From the NCBI GenBank assembly GCA_918797485.1, contig CAKKNE010000006.1:2790001-2854000 (forward strand): a stretch of DNA of 64,000 nucleotides. The letters are read 5' to 3'. The position numbers were made by a program, and so were the translations under genes. Under the pieces are notes generated by a model. That model made no database searches. It was not told where the DNA came from and saw only the letters and a list, made by a program, of their open reading frames with translations. The DNA comes from Pelagomonas calceolata (lineage: Eukaryota > Sar > Pelagophyceae > Pelagomonadales > Pelagomonadaceae). Positions 53,865 to 62,238 of this stretch are shown in pieces (the first letter of the stretch is position 1; every line of letters begins with the position of its first letter).

Positions 53865-56223
53865 ATGCCCGTCCAGGAAATCAAATTGAAAGCGGCCTCG
53901 GACGCGCCGAGCAAGTCCGGCTTGGAGAATGTCCCGCCCGACCAGCTCGAGCGCGCGATGAAGGCCGCGATGGCGCGGTCCGACGGCGACCTCGACCTCA
54001 CGGAGGAAGAGCAGAACAAGTTCACGAAGGCCTTTCAAGATAAAGAATTTCGCAAGATGATGGCCGAGTACGTCGACGAGATCAGCGACCCGAAGCACCG
54101 CGCGGAGCAGGACGCGTACATCCGAGAGATGGAGGCGAAGGGAGGTACGATCTCGGCGTCCCGCGGTTTTGCGGCGCCTTCACGCCATCGACGCGACTCG
54201 TCTCCAGGAGACGAAGTCGTGGCTGGTTTCTTTTTGGATTTTGAGGCCGTTCGGACCGCGTCGAGCGACCGCGACGCCCCACGCAGAAACGCCGAAGGAC
54301 AAGCGCGTCATCCATCCGAGTGCGGGTTTCGTCGTCAAGACGAAGAAGGAGGACGGTGCTAAATTATTTATCAATGTGGTTAGTTCGGTGGAGGTCGAGC
54401 AGCCGACCTCTACTAATGTTAATGGTGGCCAACAGTGGCAGCTGCCCCACTTGCTGGGGCCGCCGCGCATGGAGCGGGACAAGAAAGATAACAGTGTCGG
54501 GGCGTTTGATTGCTGCTTCCACCCGCTTGCTTTACAACATGCGGAGAGTGCGAGGCCGTTCCGGGACTTACTCGTAAGTACGGCCATCGACGCGGTGGAG
54601 CAGTCCTACGAGAATCAAAACCAACCGACGAAGCTGTCGCGGACGTACCACGTCCTGCTGGGCGTGAAATATAAAACGGGGCCGCCCCAGGCGCTCATGG
54701 TCGCGTCGGACTTTAATGGGAAACCACCGCCCGCGAACAAGAAGAAGAACAAGAAGAAGAAGAAGAAGAAGCCGGAAGGCCCGTCCTTCGCCGACAACAT
54801 CCGCGGGAGCCTCAAGTCGCAGCCGAAGCCCGAGCCCGAGAAGCCCCTCGACGACCAGCGCGCGAGGGCTCGGAAGCTCCTCGAGAAGGCGAACAGGAAG
54901 CCATCTTCGAACGCGGCGGCGACGCCCAGACCTGTGAACCCGCTCGACGCTCCGACCTCAATAAAAGAAAGAGGCGCGTTCGACCTGCAAAATTTCAGAA
55001 TCGGCGCCGGTTCCGAAGCGGACCGGCGGCCGAAAGAATTAGTTGTCGAGGTATCATTGGAGAAGTGCGCCACGGCCAAGGGTTTAGATCTCGAGTTAGC
55101 TCAGGCGTCCTTCAAGCTGAAGATGGTCCTCGACGGTACGGTACTCTATGACGTCAAGCGGACATTGCCCTATCCTGTTGATGGTAACAAGGGTAGTGCG
55201 AAGTTCGACCGGAAGAGGAGGACCTTGACGGTTGTGGCTCCGGTCTTACCTCGAAGTGCCGAGGAGGAAGAAAAAGACCGACAGATGCGACAGACACAAC
55301 CGGAAAGTGTCGTCAAGGTCATGGGCGGGTCGGAGCCGGAGGTCATCCGCGAGCACACCACTGCGTTTGGTCAACGTAGAAGGGAGCGCGTCGTGGAGCC
55401 GCGCGAGACGCTCGAACAGAAAGATCAGAGATTGGCGAAGGCGCCACCTCGACAAAAGAAGGCCGACGACCACGCCCGCTTCCTCGAGAAGCGGGCAAAA
55501 CCCTCTCGTGTGACGCCTAGACCGCCGTCGAACGACAAATCAAAAGAGAAGACCTGGAGCGAGTCTGAGAGCGACGAGGACGACGACGACGATTTGGTGC
55601 CGTCGATCAACGCTTCTATTGCGGAGGACAATGTTGAAAGAGCTCGGAAGGCTGCTGCTGGGTTCAGGGCGGCGCCCGACGTCGTGGATGAGAATTTCGC
55701 CGCGTCGAAAACGTACACTGGTACTCGAAAAGGCTTCGTGTTTAAGAAGGGCGCGAAGGGCCTCGGCTATTATCGAGACGCTGTATCGGTGGCCTTTCTA
55801 CCTACGATCGAAGCTAGACAACGATCGACGACGGCCACTGTTATTGTGGACGTGGCCGGCGTCTCCAATGTAGATGTGACGGTGGACGGTACGGAAGCAC
55901 GGGTGTCCTTGGATGGCAAGACCTTCGGACTGAGGCTAGGTGGCCAAGTACAAGGCGAGTGCCGGGCCGACGCGGCGGACGCGAACGTGGTGCTCGTCTT
56001 CACGAAGAGTGGTGACGAGACGTGGCCGACCGTCGCGGAGGCGTTCTCCCTCGACGATGCGGTCGTGGACACCGAGGCGCCGACGGACGAGGAGCCGGAC
56101 GACGAGGTCGCGCCGCCTTCTCTTATTCAAAGGGACGCCGCGCCGCCGCCGCCGCCGCCGGCGGCGGCTCAAACGTTCGCCGCGCCGGAGTTCCAGAACA
56201 CGCTGCTGTACAACATCGACTGA
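53865..56223 (+). CDS. DNAAF2: Kintoun/DNAAF2-like dynein arm assembly factor (PIH1 protein)
   Basis: Exons 53865-54144 and 54287-56223 give 738 residues. The N-terminus is helical (LTEEEQNKFTKAFQDKEFRK). From ~95 is a PIH1 domain: KDKRVIHPSAGFVVKTKK, KLFINVVSS, VGAFDCCFHPLALQHAESA and TYHVLLGVKYKTGP. A Lys-rich stretch (NKKKNKKKKKKKPEG) and a disordered linker follow, then an alpha-crystallin/CS-like part (PKELVVEVSLEKCATAKGLD, LKMVLDGTVLYDVKRTLPYP, RRTLTVVAPVL), and near the end a second one (STTATVIVDVAGVSNVDVTV). Kintoun works with Hsp90/R2TP to preassemble axonemal dynein in the cytoplasm, so the organism or its relatives build motile flagella. One introner-type intron. Confidence 0.78.
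54145..54286 (+). mobile_element. Introner-like intron, foldback family 2
   Basis: 142 bp, GTACGATCTCG...CCACGCAG, phase 1. It contains CCTTCACGCCATCGACGCGA and a hairpin CTCGTCTCC/GGAGACGA, then TTTTGAGGCCGTTCGGACCG, shared with two introns of the K+ channel gene. Confidence 0.8.
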
Positions 56224-56855
56224 TTGGTTGTTGGGGGGAATTTTTGAGTAACGGTTTGACTATTTTTTGTGTGCTCATACGCCGTCGCCCCGTATATTAT
56301 GGGTTTTACGAACAGTCTATTAACAATAGGCGCCTGGGCCAAAAGGTGGGCTCGGGGCAGCGCGGGGGTAGGCGTCGGGGTAGGAGTAGGGACCGCCGAT
56401 TCTCAGGCGCAAGATAGGTTGGCGGTTCAGGGCTCCTGGAAGTCGTCCCACCACGGCGGCGCGATGATGCCGCCGAAGCCGCCCGCGTCGTCGGCGCTTT
56501 CTGGAACGACGCAGCCGTTGACGTCACAATACGGGGACAGCGTCTCGCGGAGCTGTCTCAACGAAGCGGTCACGGAATCGCTCGCACACAGAGATTGCTC
56601 TCTGGTAGCAAAATCGGCACAAAGCCGTCGAAATTAATAGCGGCGATTGTCGAGCGTCGTCGCGGTGTTCGTGAGGCCCTCCGGACACGCGAGACGGTCA
56701 AGAAAGGCACGAATTGCCGTGGTATTGGAGCTGAGGAGGCTGACAGCCCACAAAACTGTGCGCCGTCTTCCTGGCTTGCTAAAACCCACGAAACTACTCC
56801 ACAAGCACACGACAACATACTTAGAGAACGCGAATAGGACAGGTCGGCGCCCGCG
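56224..56855. other. 632-bp convergent intergenic region
   Basis: Between Kintoun and the MED21-like gene. It holds only the possible exon at 56427-56595 and a GGGTAGG-rich stretch near 56360-56395. Confidence 0.45.
56427..56595 (-). CDS. Possible terminal exon of an unrecognised gene
   Basis: Minus strand, ending TGA at 56427-56429. The frame reads SDSVTASLRQLRETLSPYCD, NGCVVPESADDAGGFGG, then IIAPPWWDDFQEP and stop. It looks like real protein, not random: balanced residues and a Trp-rich end. The frame closes at a TAA near 56636 with no ATG, so it must be a 3' exon; CAG sites near 56590-56600 could be its acceptor. No upstream exon was found in the next 250 bp. Confidence 0.3.
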
Positions 56856-57266
56856 TCAGCTCGGCCCCTCCGCCTCCTCGCCCGCGTCGTCGTCGCCGCC
56901 CGCGCGGAACGCCGCCTCGCCACAATCCTCACATACCTTGTCCAAGACCCCGGACACGGACTTCGACACGCCCTCGAGCTCGGCGTAGGCCTCGAGGAGC
57001 TCGAGGCGCGAGGCCTCGTTCTCGGCTTGAGCTTGCAAGATGTCGCTCTCCTGCGCCGGCGGGTTCGCCACCAACGCATCGCAAGCGGCATCTAACGCTC
57101 TAGACGCCTTGACGACGGTCCGCGCGATGGCCGCGATCTCCTCGTTCGTGGCCTCGCGGCCGGGCAGCGCCTCCGCGGCGTCGTCCATGGCCGCGCCGAG
57201 CGCGTCGATGCTGTCATGGAGCGGGAGGGGCCACGCAGATTTCGACGCCTCCGGTGGCTGCGCCAT
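56856..57266 (-). CDS. Small helical protein, possibly Mediator subunit MED21
   Basis: 136 residues from the ATG at 57266. LHDSIDALGAAMDDAAEALP, then EEIAAIARTVVKASRALDAA, then ALVANPPAQESDILQAQAEN and EASRLELLEAYAELEGVSKS. The order of a short helix, a helix ending in a LIxxLP-like turn, and a long heptad helix with LExEN-like spacing resembles MED21/Srb7 of the Mediator middle module. Sequence identity is weak and the fold is a simple coiled coil, so other coiled-coil proteins fit too. The C-terminus is acidic (DDDAGEEAEG). No intron. Confidence 0.4.
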   Translation of the reverse strand: MAQPPEASKSAWPLPLHDSIDALGAAMDDAAEALPGREATNEEIAAIARTVVKASRALDAACDALVANPPAQESDILQAQAENEASRLELLEAYAELEGVSKSVSGVLDKVCEDCGEAAFRAGGDDDAGEEAEGPS

Positions 57267-57932
57267 GCCTGTGTAGATGAATGATAACCGCGTCGTGTGC
57301 CGGTACCCTCATCGTGCACGGAGGGGACGGTATAGCGTAGTGCGGTCTCATGCCCATTTTGGTGCATGGTACTCTCGCTTCCCGGGAACGGGCCCCGCGC
57401 CGGCGGACACGGCGCGTGGCCAACTTATGGGTAGCTGCTTTTTTGGGCGGGGTGGCGGCGGGGGAGGGCGGAGGCACGCACCGAGTGTTTATTTTGCCCG
57501 CTGGTTTTGCGCAGCAATGGAATGCGGTGTGCGGTGAGAACGGTGCGCGGCGACAGCACGCCGCGACGGCGTCTGCTCGTGCAGCGAGTGTGAGCAAGCA
57601 GTGAGTGTTGCAGCCTCCACGCCTTCGCAGCGATGGGCCACGAGCGGTTGCAGGCTCGAAGCAAAAATGAAAACTGCCTAATAGGTGCAGCAACTCTGCC
57701 GCAGCACAACTGTGCCGCGAGCAGCCCCGCTGGCCGGAGCTTGGAGCTTGGGCTTTGCTAGAGTCTTACAAGCCGCTAGCACACGTCATACGCGGGGTTT
57801 TGAGGCTCGCGCCGCGCCCAGAATAACTATCGCACGTGGGCGGCCCGGGACAGGTCCCCTCCGACGTGCGCAGGTGCGCGCGCGGCCCGCCGCGCGCCCC
57901 GCGAGCGAACGAACTAAGAAGCGAGATAATAC
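57267..57932. other. 666-bp intergenic region
   Basis: No supported gene. A palindromic motif lies at 57758-57781, but it is far (492 bp) from the only start codon nearby. Confidence 0.5.
57758..57781 (+). promoter_or_regulatory. Recurrent palindromic motif, distal copy
   Basis: 24 bp: left GCTAGAGTCTTAC, right AAGCCGCTAGC. 492 bp upstream of the MED21-like ATG, further than for other copies. Confidence 0.5.
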
Positions 57933-58667
57933 TTAGTCCCCGAACACCTCCAGCAGCCGTCGGACATTGGCAGAACCATTCCCATACCGCTTCTTGATGT
58001 TCCTCCCCAATTTCTTCTGCGCCAGAGCCACCGTCGCGTCGAACTCGGCCTTTTGGCGGGCCACCGCTTCCTTCTGCTCCGCGTTTTGTTGTTCGAGTGA
58101 TTTGGTCTTCTGTTCAAACGCAGCACATTTCTCGTGGCCGCCGGCGACGTCTCGCCGACGGAAGGGCACGTGTCGCCCGTAAGCCGATGAGGACATCGCC
58201 GACGACGAAATGTCGAAATCAAACCGGGGAAAGATCTCGCTACAACCAGGATTCGACCCGACGGCTCGCCCACCCACGCTTTCCCCACAACCCAGCGAAG
58301 GCGGCTGCACTCCTTTCCCCGCGACGAAAGGATGCATCAGCGCCTTGTCCGGCCCGCGCAGCACCTTGTCCGTCTTCAAACAAGACGCGAAGTGGAAGGT
58401 CGGGTCGGGGATCGTCTCGGGCCATCGCACGGGCGGGTGGTCGTCGAACTTTGTCCTTTCCTCTCGCCGGTGCATGCGCGCGACGAAGGCGGACTTGCGG
58501 TTGTCGCAGAATCGTCTATGTGTGCTGGAGTCGGGTTGGGAGCTGAAGAAGGGCAGCTCCACGAGCGTCTTGGACGCTAAAGCTTCGGCCATCCTACTTT
58601 CCTGCTCGGCGGCGCTCGGCCGGATGCTCACGCTGAGCGTGCCCAAGGGCGACGAGGGCTCGGCCAT
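57933..58667 (-). CDS. Coiled-coil protein, unknown function
   Basis: 244 residues from the ATG at 58667. The first ~180 residues are irregular with short motifs (THRRFCDNRKSAFVARMHRR, RKSAFVARMHRREERTKFDD, TFHFASCLKTDKVL). They are spaced like short linear motifs of a cytoskeletal or ciliary protein, but I cannot name it. Residues ~180-230 form a heptad coiled coil (KTKSLEQQNAEQKEAVARQK) ending in KKRYGNGSANVRRLLEVFGD. No intron. The start is 533 bp from the divergent K+ channel ATG. Confidence 0.5.
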   Translation of the reverse strand: MAEPSSPLGTLSVSIRPSAAEQESRMAEALASKTLVELPFFSSQPDSSTHRRFCDNRKSAFVARMHRREERTKFDDHPPVRWPETIPDPTFHFASCLKTDKVLRGPDKALMHPFVAGKGVQPPSLGCGESVGGRAVGSNPGCSEIFPRFDFDISSSAMSSSAYGRHVPFRRRDVAGGHEKCAAFEQKTKSLEQQNAEQKEAVARQKAEFDATVALAQKKLGRNIKKRYGNGSANVRRLLEVFGD

Positions 58668-59200
58668 GGTTGCGAGGCTGCCCCTGCTTGTTGCTTGTCG
58701 GCGGCGTGCGGGCGCGTCGCGCTATTGGGGAGAGCTGCAGCGCCGCGGCCGTTTTTGGAGCGTCGCCCGACGCGTCTCCGCATACGTCGGGGGCCCGCCG
58801 AGCCGTCCCCGGGGCCGGCCCGTACCCGTCCCAAAACCCCCGCGCCGGCGTTCGGCTAGTGGGGCGCCACTAGGAACCCGGTATGTGAGGAGCAGCAGCG
58901 CGGTGCCTCACTGGAACGTGCGTGCGGCCGTAACCCCGGCGACCCCGTTACGGACGGGACCGGTCGGTACCCGCGGGAGACGCGCTGCCCCCTTTGTAGG
59001 AACAGCGACCGCGTCCCTAGAACGACCAGCCCCCCGAACAGGGGCAGCCTCAGCGCCGCCGCCCCCGCCGCCGTCGGACTCGACGGTCGACGCGAAGGAC
59101 CGCGCCGAGCTCGCGCGGCAGCCGCCCCCGAGGGCCGGCCCGCGCGGGCGTCGGGCCTACGGTAAGTACAGAGGCGCGGCCGCCGAGCGGTTGACGCACG
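58668..59200. other. 533-bp divergent region before the K+ channel
   Basis: GC-rich, with long open frames on both strands that I regard as composition effects. GGTAAGTACAG at 59161-59171 is a strong 5' splice site, so an upstream channel exon or 5' UTR intron is possible. Confidence 0.4.
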
Positions 59201-62200
59201 ATGCAGCACGAAATTACATTAGGAGGCGACGCGCCGCGGTCCATGTTAGCTGGATTGCGCTTGCAGGTCGAGGCGCTAGAAGCCCTGGGCCAGACCTCGG
59301 CCGGCGGCGTCGACCCGCGGGTCGCGCGCGAATGCGCGCGACGCTTACAAGCATTGGCAAATAGATCTGATACGCACCCCCACAATAAAGATAGAAGGAG
59401 TACCTTCGGCCGGCAAGGGAGCGAGTCTGAGGTGTCCCTCGACGACAAACGGACACTGTTATCCCGAGGCAACTCGAAACAGTCCGTAGAATCGACCGCG
59501 TCCAATAGATCACGAAGATCAGATCGATCGCCCCATGATGCCACACCACATAACGACGAGGCCAAGTCCGAGCCGGGGAGTGAAGGTATGCTCTCACCAG
59601 GTGAAAAGCCGAGCATGCGAACGTCGCTCGAAAGTCGTTTAGATCTGTTCAACACCGTACTAGCCACACACGCACGAAAAGAAAACGAGTCCAAGAAGGT
59701 CCAGGCCGAACTCACGGGCGACGGGGAACCGAACGCCTGCACGATCGATCCCCAGTCACCCTTTAGAATTGGCTGGGACCTCACCACGGCCATCTTTTTA
59801 GTATATGTGGCCTTCTGGGAGCCCTTCAACCTCGGATATGTGGGCGAGTGCGCGCGCTTGGACATCAGCCACGCGGTCTTCAACAAGATGGCGCGCCGCG
59901 GCGTCCGGACGCCTTCACAATGACACTCACGCCATCCCCCCGCGCAGATGGACGCCTTCTTCCTCGTCGACCTCTTCGTGAACTTCAACACGGGCTTCGT
60001 GACGGCCGACGGGGAAGTAGTGATGTGTCCTCGAAGATCAGTGAAGAACTACCTGTGGACGTGGTTCCCGATCGACTTCGTATCTAGTATCAGTCCGGTG
60101 CTCGATTACTTCATCTGGTGGGCGGCGCGGGGCACCATCGTCATGCCGGGCAAGGGCTTCAATGGACTCAGTGGACCGCCGTCGACGTGCGACGGCGGCG
60201 CGAACGGCCTCGCGATGGCTCGGTTGTTAAAGATCGGCCGCATCTTCAAGATTTTCAAGGTCCTCAGAATTGCGAAATTAGTAAAAATGGGCAACGACAG
60301 CGCTGACTCAGTGTCTGTTTCTCACGTTTTCCGACCTTCAACGTTGGGAAGATGGCGTCTCCGTGGTCTCCCGCGGCCGTGTCGCGACGGTGTCGGTGCC
60401 ACGCAGGCGCCATCGCCGAGTTCATCGACGACTTCCTCATGTCGTCGGCCTCGAAAACGGCGATGAAGCTGATCAATATCGTCGCATTTACCGCTGTTTT
60501 CGCGCACTTTATGAGCTGCTTCTTTGCGGCCTGTGGCCTACATGCGTGGGAGGCCTACAACCCGTTAGAAGGTACGTCACTCGCTGAAAGTGAGTATGAC
60601 CTGGAGCTCGACCAAGCCGGGGAGGAGAATCGTCACAGAGCAAGGGGCCCGGCGGGCGACTGGACGCGGCTGCGACAGTACTTGGTTGGCTTGTACTGGG
60701 CCATCACCACCATCTCCACCGTAGGATATGGCGACTTCGTGCCAGTGACGGACAAGGAGCGCGCCTACGCCATATTAGCGATGTTCATCGGCTCGGGCTT
60801 CTACGGATATGTGGTGGCCCAAGCGGCGAACATCATCTCCAACTCCGACGCGGACCGGGCGAAGTACTACGAGAAGATGGATTCCGTACAGGTCCGGCTC
60901 GGTGTCTTGTATCTTGAATTTGGGGGTCTGTGGCGCCTTCACTTCACTGATGCGACTCGTATCATGTTGTGGGTGGTCTCTGGTCCGAGTTTGGGGCCAT
61001 TCGGACCGCGTCGGGACCGTTTCCAGTGAACGAGTCGCGACGCGGTCCGAACCGGCCCAAATTCGGACCAGAGACCACCCATCGCCTTCTCTGATGGAGA
61101 CGAGTCGCGTCGACCATCAGATAATCACGTTTCGACGCGACGCGCCGCGCAGGTGTGGATGAAGCACCACAGGTTTCCCAGTCGCATCCGGAGGCAGATC
61201 CGCATGTATTATAGAGCTTACTACTCCCAGCGGCTTTGTATCGACGAGCAGGATTTGATGTCGGATTTGAATCCGGCGCTGAAGCAGACGATTGCGGAGT
61301 TTTTGTTACATGAGTTGGTCGTGACGCACCCGATCTTCGCGAAACTCCCGGAAGGTTTGATGTCGAAGTTCATTACCTTGGTGAGGCAAACTAGAGCTAA
61401 ACTCGGCGACGAGATCGTCGTGCAAGGGGAAGAGTCGAGGTCCATGTTCGTCATCAGCAAGGGTTTAGCTGAAGTGTCTATAATTGATTGGGACGCTAGA
61501 ACAGTGAGCAAAGCGCCATTGCCCGAGGGCGAGTCCTTTGGGGAATTATGTGCTCTGAACATGATCTTCGTGAGCGACATCACCGTCGTCGCGAAGACGG
61601 AACAATTGGAACTTTTTGTCATCAACCTCGAGGACATGGTGCGATCGCGGCGTTTTGAGGTGTTGCGGCGCCTTCACGCCATCGAGGCGACTCGTGTCCA
61701 TCAGACGAGGCCGGGGGTGGTCTCAATTTCGATGTTGAGGCCGTTCGGACCACGTCGGGGCCGTCGCGGCGTGTCGGAGAGAGAGCGGTCGGGGCGACGG
61801 CGTGAGGTGGCTCGCACCGACGCGGTCGCCGCGAAGGCGTCGGCGCGATGCCGCATGAGAGTCTACACGCCTCGGGAGTGCACAGAGGCAGTTTCGTGAC
61901 GCCGCCGTTCCGCGCAGGGCATCGCGCTCGGTAAACTGGAGACCGAGGACCAGGAGTCCTTCGCGTCGATCAAGGAGGCCGCGGCGAAATTGCACGCGCG
62001 GCAGATGGCGCGGTGGCGGCGGAAGCCCGAGCCGCTGCCGCCGCCCGGTGTGGACGACGACCGTTTGGCGACGATCCCGGGGTCGACGCCGGCGACGCCC
62101 AACACGTCAAGAGGTGAGATCGAGCTCGTGGTTCCCGACGACCAGTCGCCTTTGTCGTCGCTCGTCGAGCGGCGGTCGCTGGAGGACTTCCCCGGCAACC

Positions 62201-62205
62201 CATGA
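59201..62205 (+). CDS. Voltage-sensing K+ channel with cyclic-nucleotide-binding domain (EAG/HCN/CNG superfamily)
   Basis: Five exons: 59201-59890, 59948-60299, 60407-60891, 61153-61638, 61918-62205, 766 residues. The N-terminal ~180 residues are Ser-rich and disordered. S1 is TTAIFLVYVAFWEPFNL, S2 DAFFLVDLFVNFNTGF, S3 WFPIDFVSSISPVLDYF, S4 ARLLKIGRIFKIFKVLRIAK with Arg/Lys every third position, S5 LINIVAFTAVFAHFMSCFF. The pore is WAITTISTVGYGDFVPV with the K+ filter GYGD. After S6 (FIGSGFYGYVVAQAANIIS) come a C-linker and a cyclic-nucleotide-binding domain (GDEIVVQGEESRSMFVISKG, PEGESFGELCALNMIF); the usual Arg-x-Ala/Thr binding turn is not obvious, so ligand binding is doubtful. All four introns look introner-derived. 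Confidence 0.9.
59891..59947 (+). mobile_element. Introner-like intron, apparent GC donor
   Basis: 57 bp, GCGCGCCGCGG...CCGCGCAG, with CACTCACGCCATCCCCC. A GC donor joins FNKM to MDAFFLVD; a GT donor 12 bp later would add ARRG. ATGGCGCG before and ATGGACGC after suggest a worn duplication. Confidence 0.55.
60300..60406 (+). mobile_element. Introner-like intron, apparent GC donor
   Basis: 107 bp. The only in-phase donor that gives a clean S4-S5 linker starts GCGCTGAC; GCGCCATC follows the acceptor. Splicing gives GNDSAIAEFIDDF. The inner sequence has GATGGCGTCTCCG and GTGTCGCGACGGTG. Confidence 0.6.
60892..61152 (+). mobile_element. Introner intron, family 2, with 43-bp foldback arms
   Basis: 261 bp, GTCCGGCTCGG...GCGCGCAG. 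Arms at 60971-61013 and 61038-61080 are inverted copies with about four mismatches (GGGTGGTCTCTGGTCCGA at the outer edge, TTCGGACCGCGTCG inside). Outer parts (GATGCGACTCGT and GACGAGTCGCGTC) also pair, so nearly the whole element folds back. Confidence 0.85.
61639..61917 (+). mobile_element. Introner-like intron, family 2
   Basis: 279 bp, GTGCGATCGCGG...TCCGCGCAG. It shares GGCGCCTTCACGCCATCGAG, GACTCGTGTCCATC, GGGTGGTCTC and TTGAGGCCGTTCGGACC with the introns at 54145 and 60892. Splicing joins NLEDM to GIALGKLE. Confidence 0.8.
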
Positions 62206-62238
62206 AAGTACCCTTACCCCTGTGACTGCTAAGAACAT

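Noticed and set aside
54736-54780. Poly-lysine stretch as a frameshift artefact
   Set aside because: The PIH1 domain before and the CS-like domain after are in the same frame, so the AAG run is a real low-complexity linker.
464-57781. The palindromic motif as a transcription terminator or a transposon end
   Set aside because: It lies near start codons more than stops, lacks a T-run and shows no flanking duplication at the copies examined. A relic transposon origin is not fully excluded.
58210-59364. A 384-codon plus-strand open frame over the start of the coiled-coil gene and the channel promoter
   Set aside because: It is Arg/Pro-rich, lies antisense to a better protein and runs into the channel exon in another frame. 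GC-rich composition explains it.
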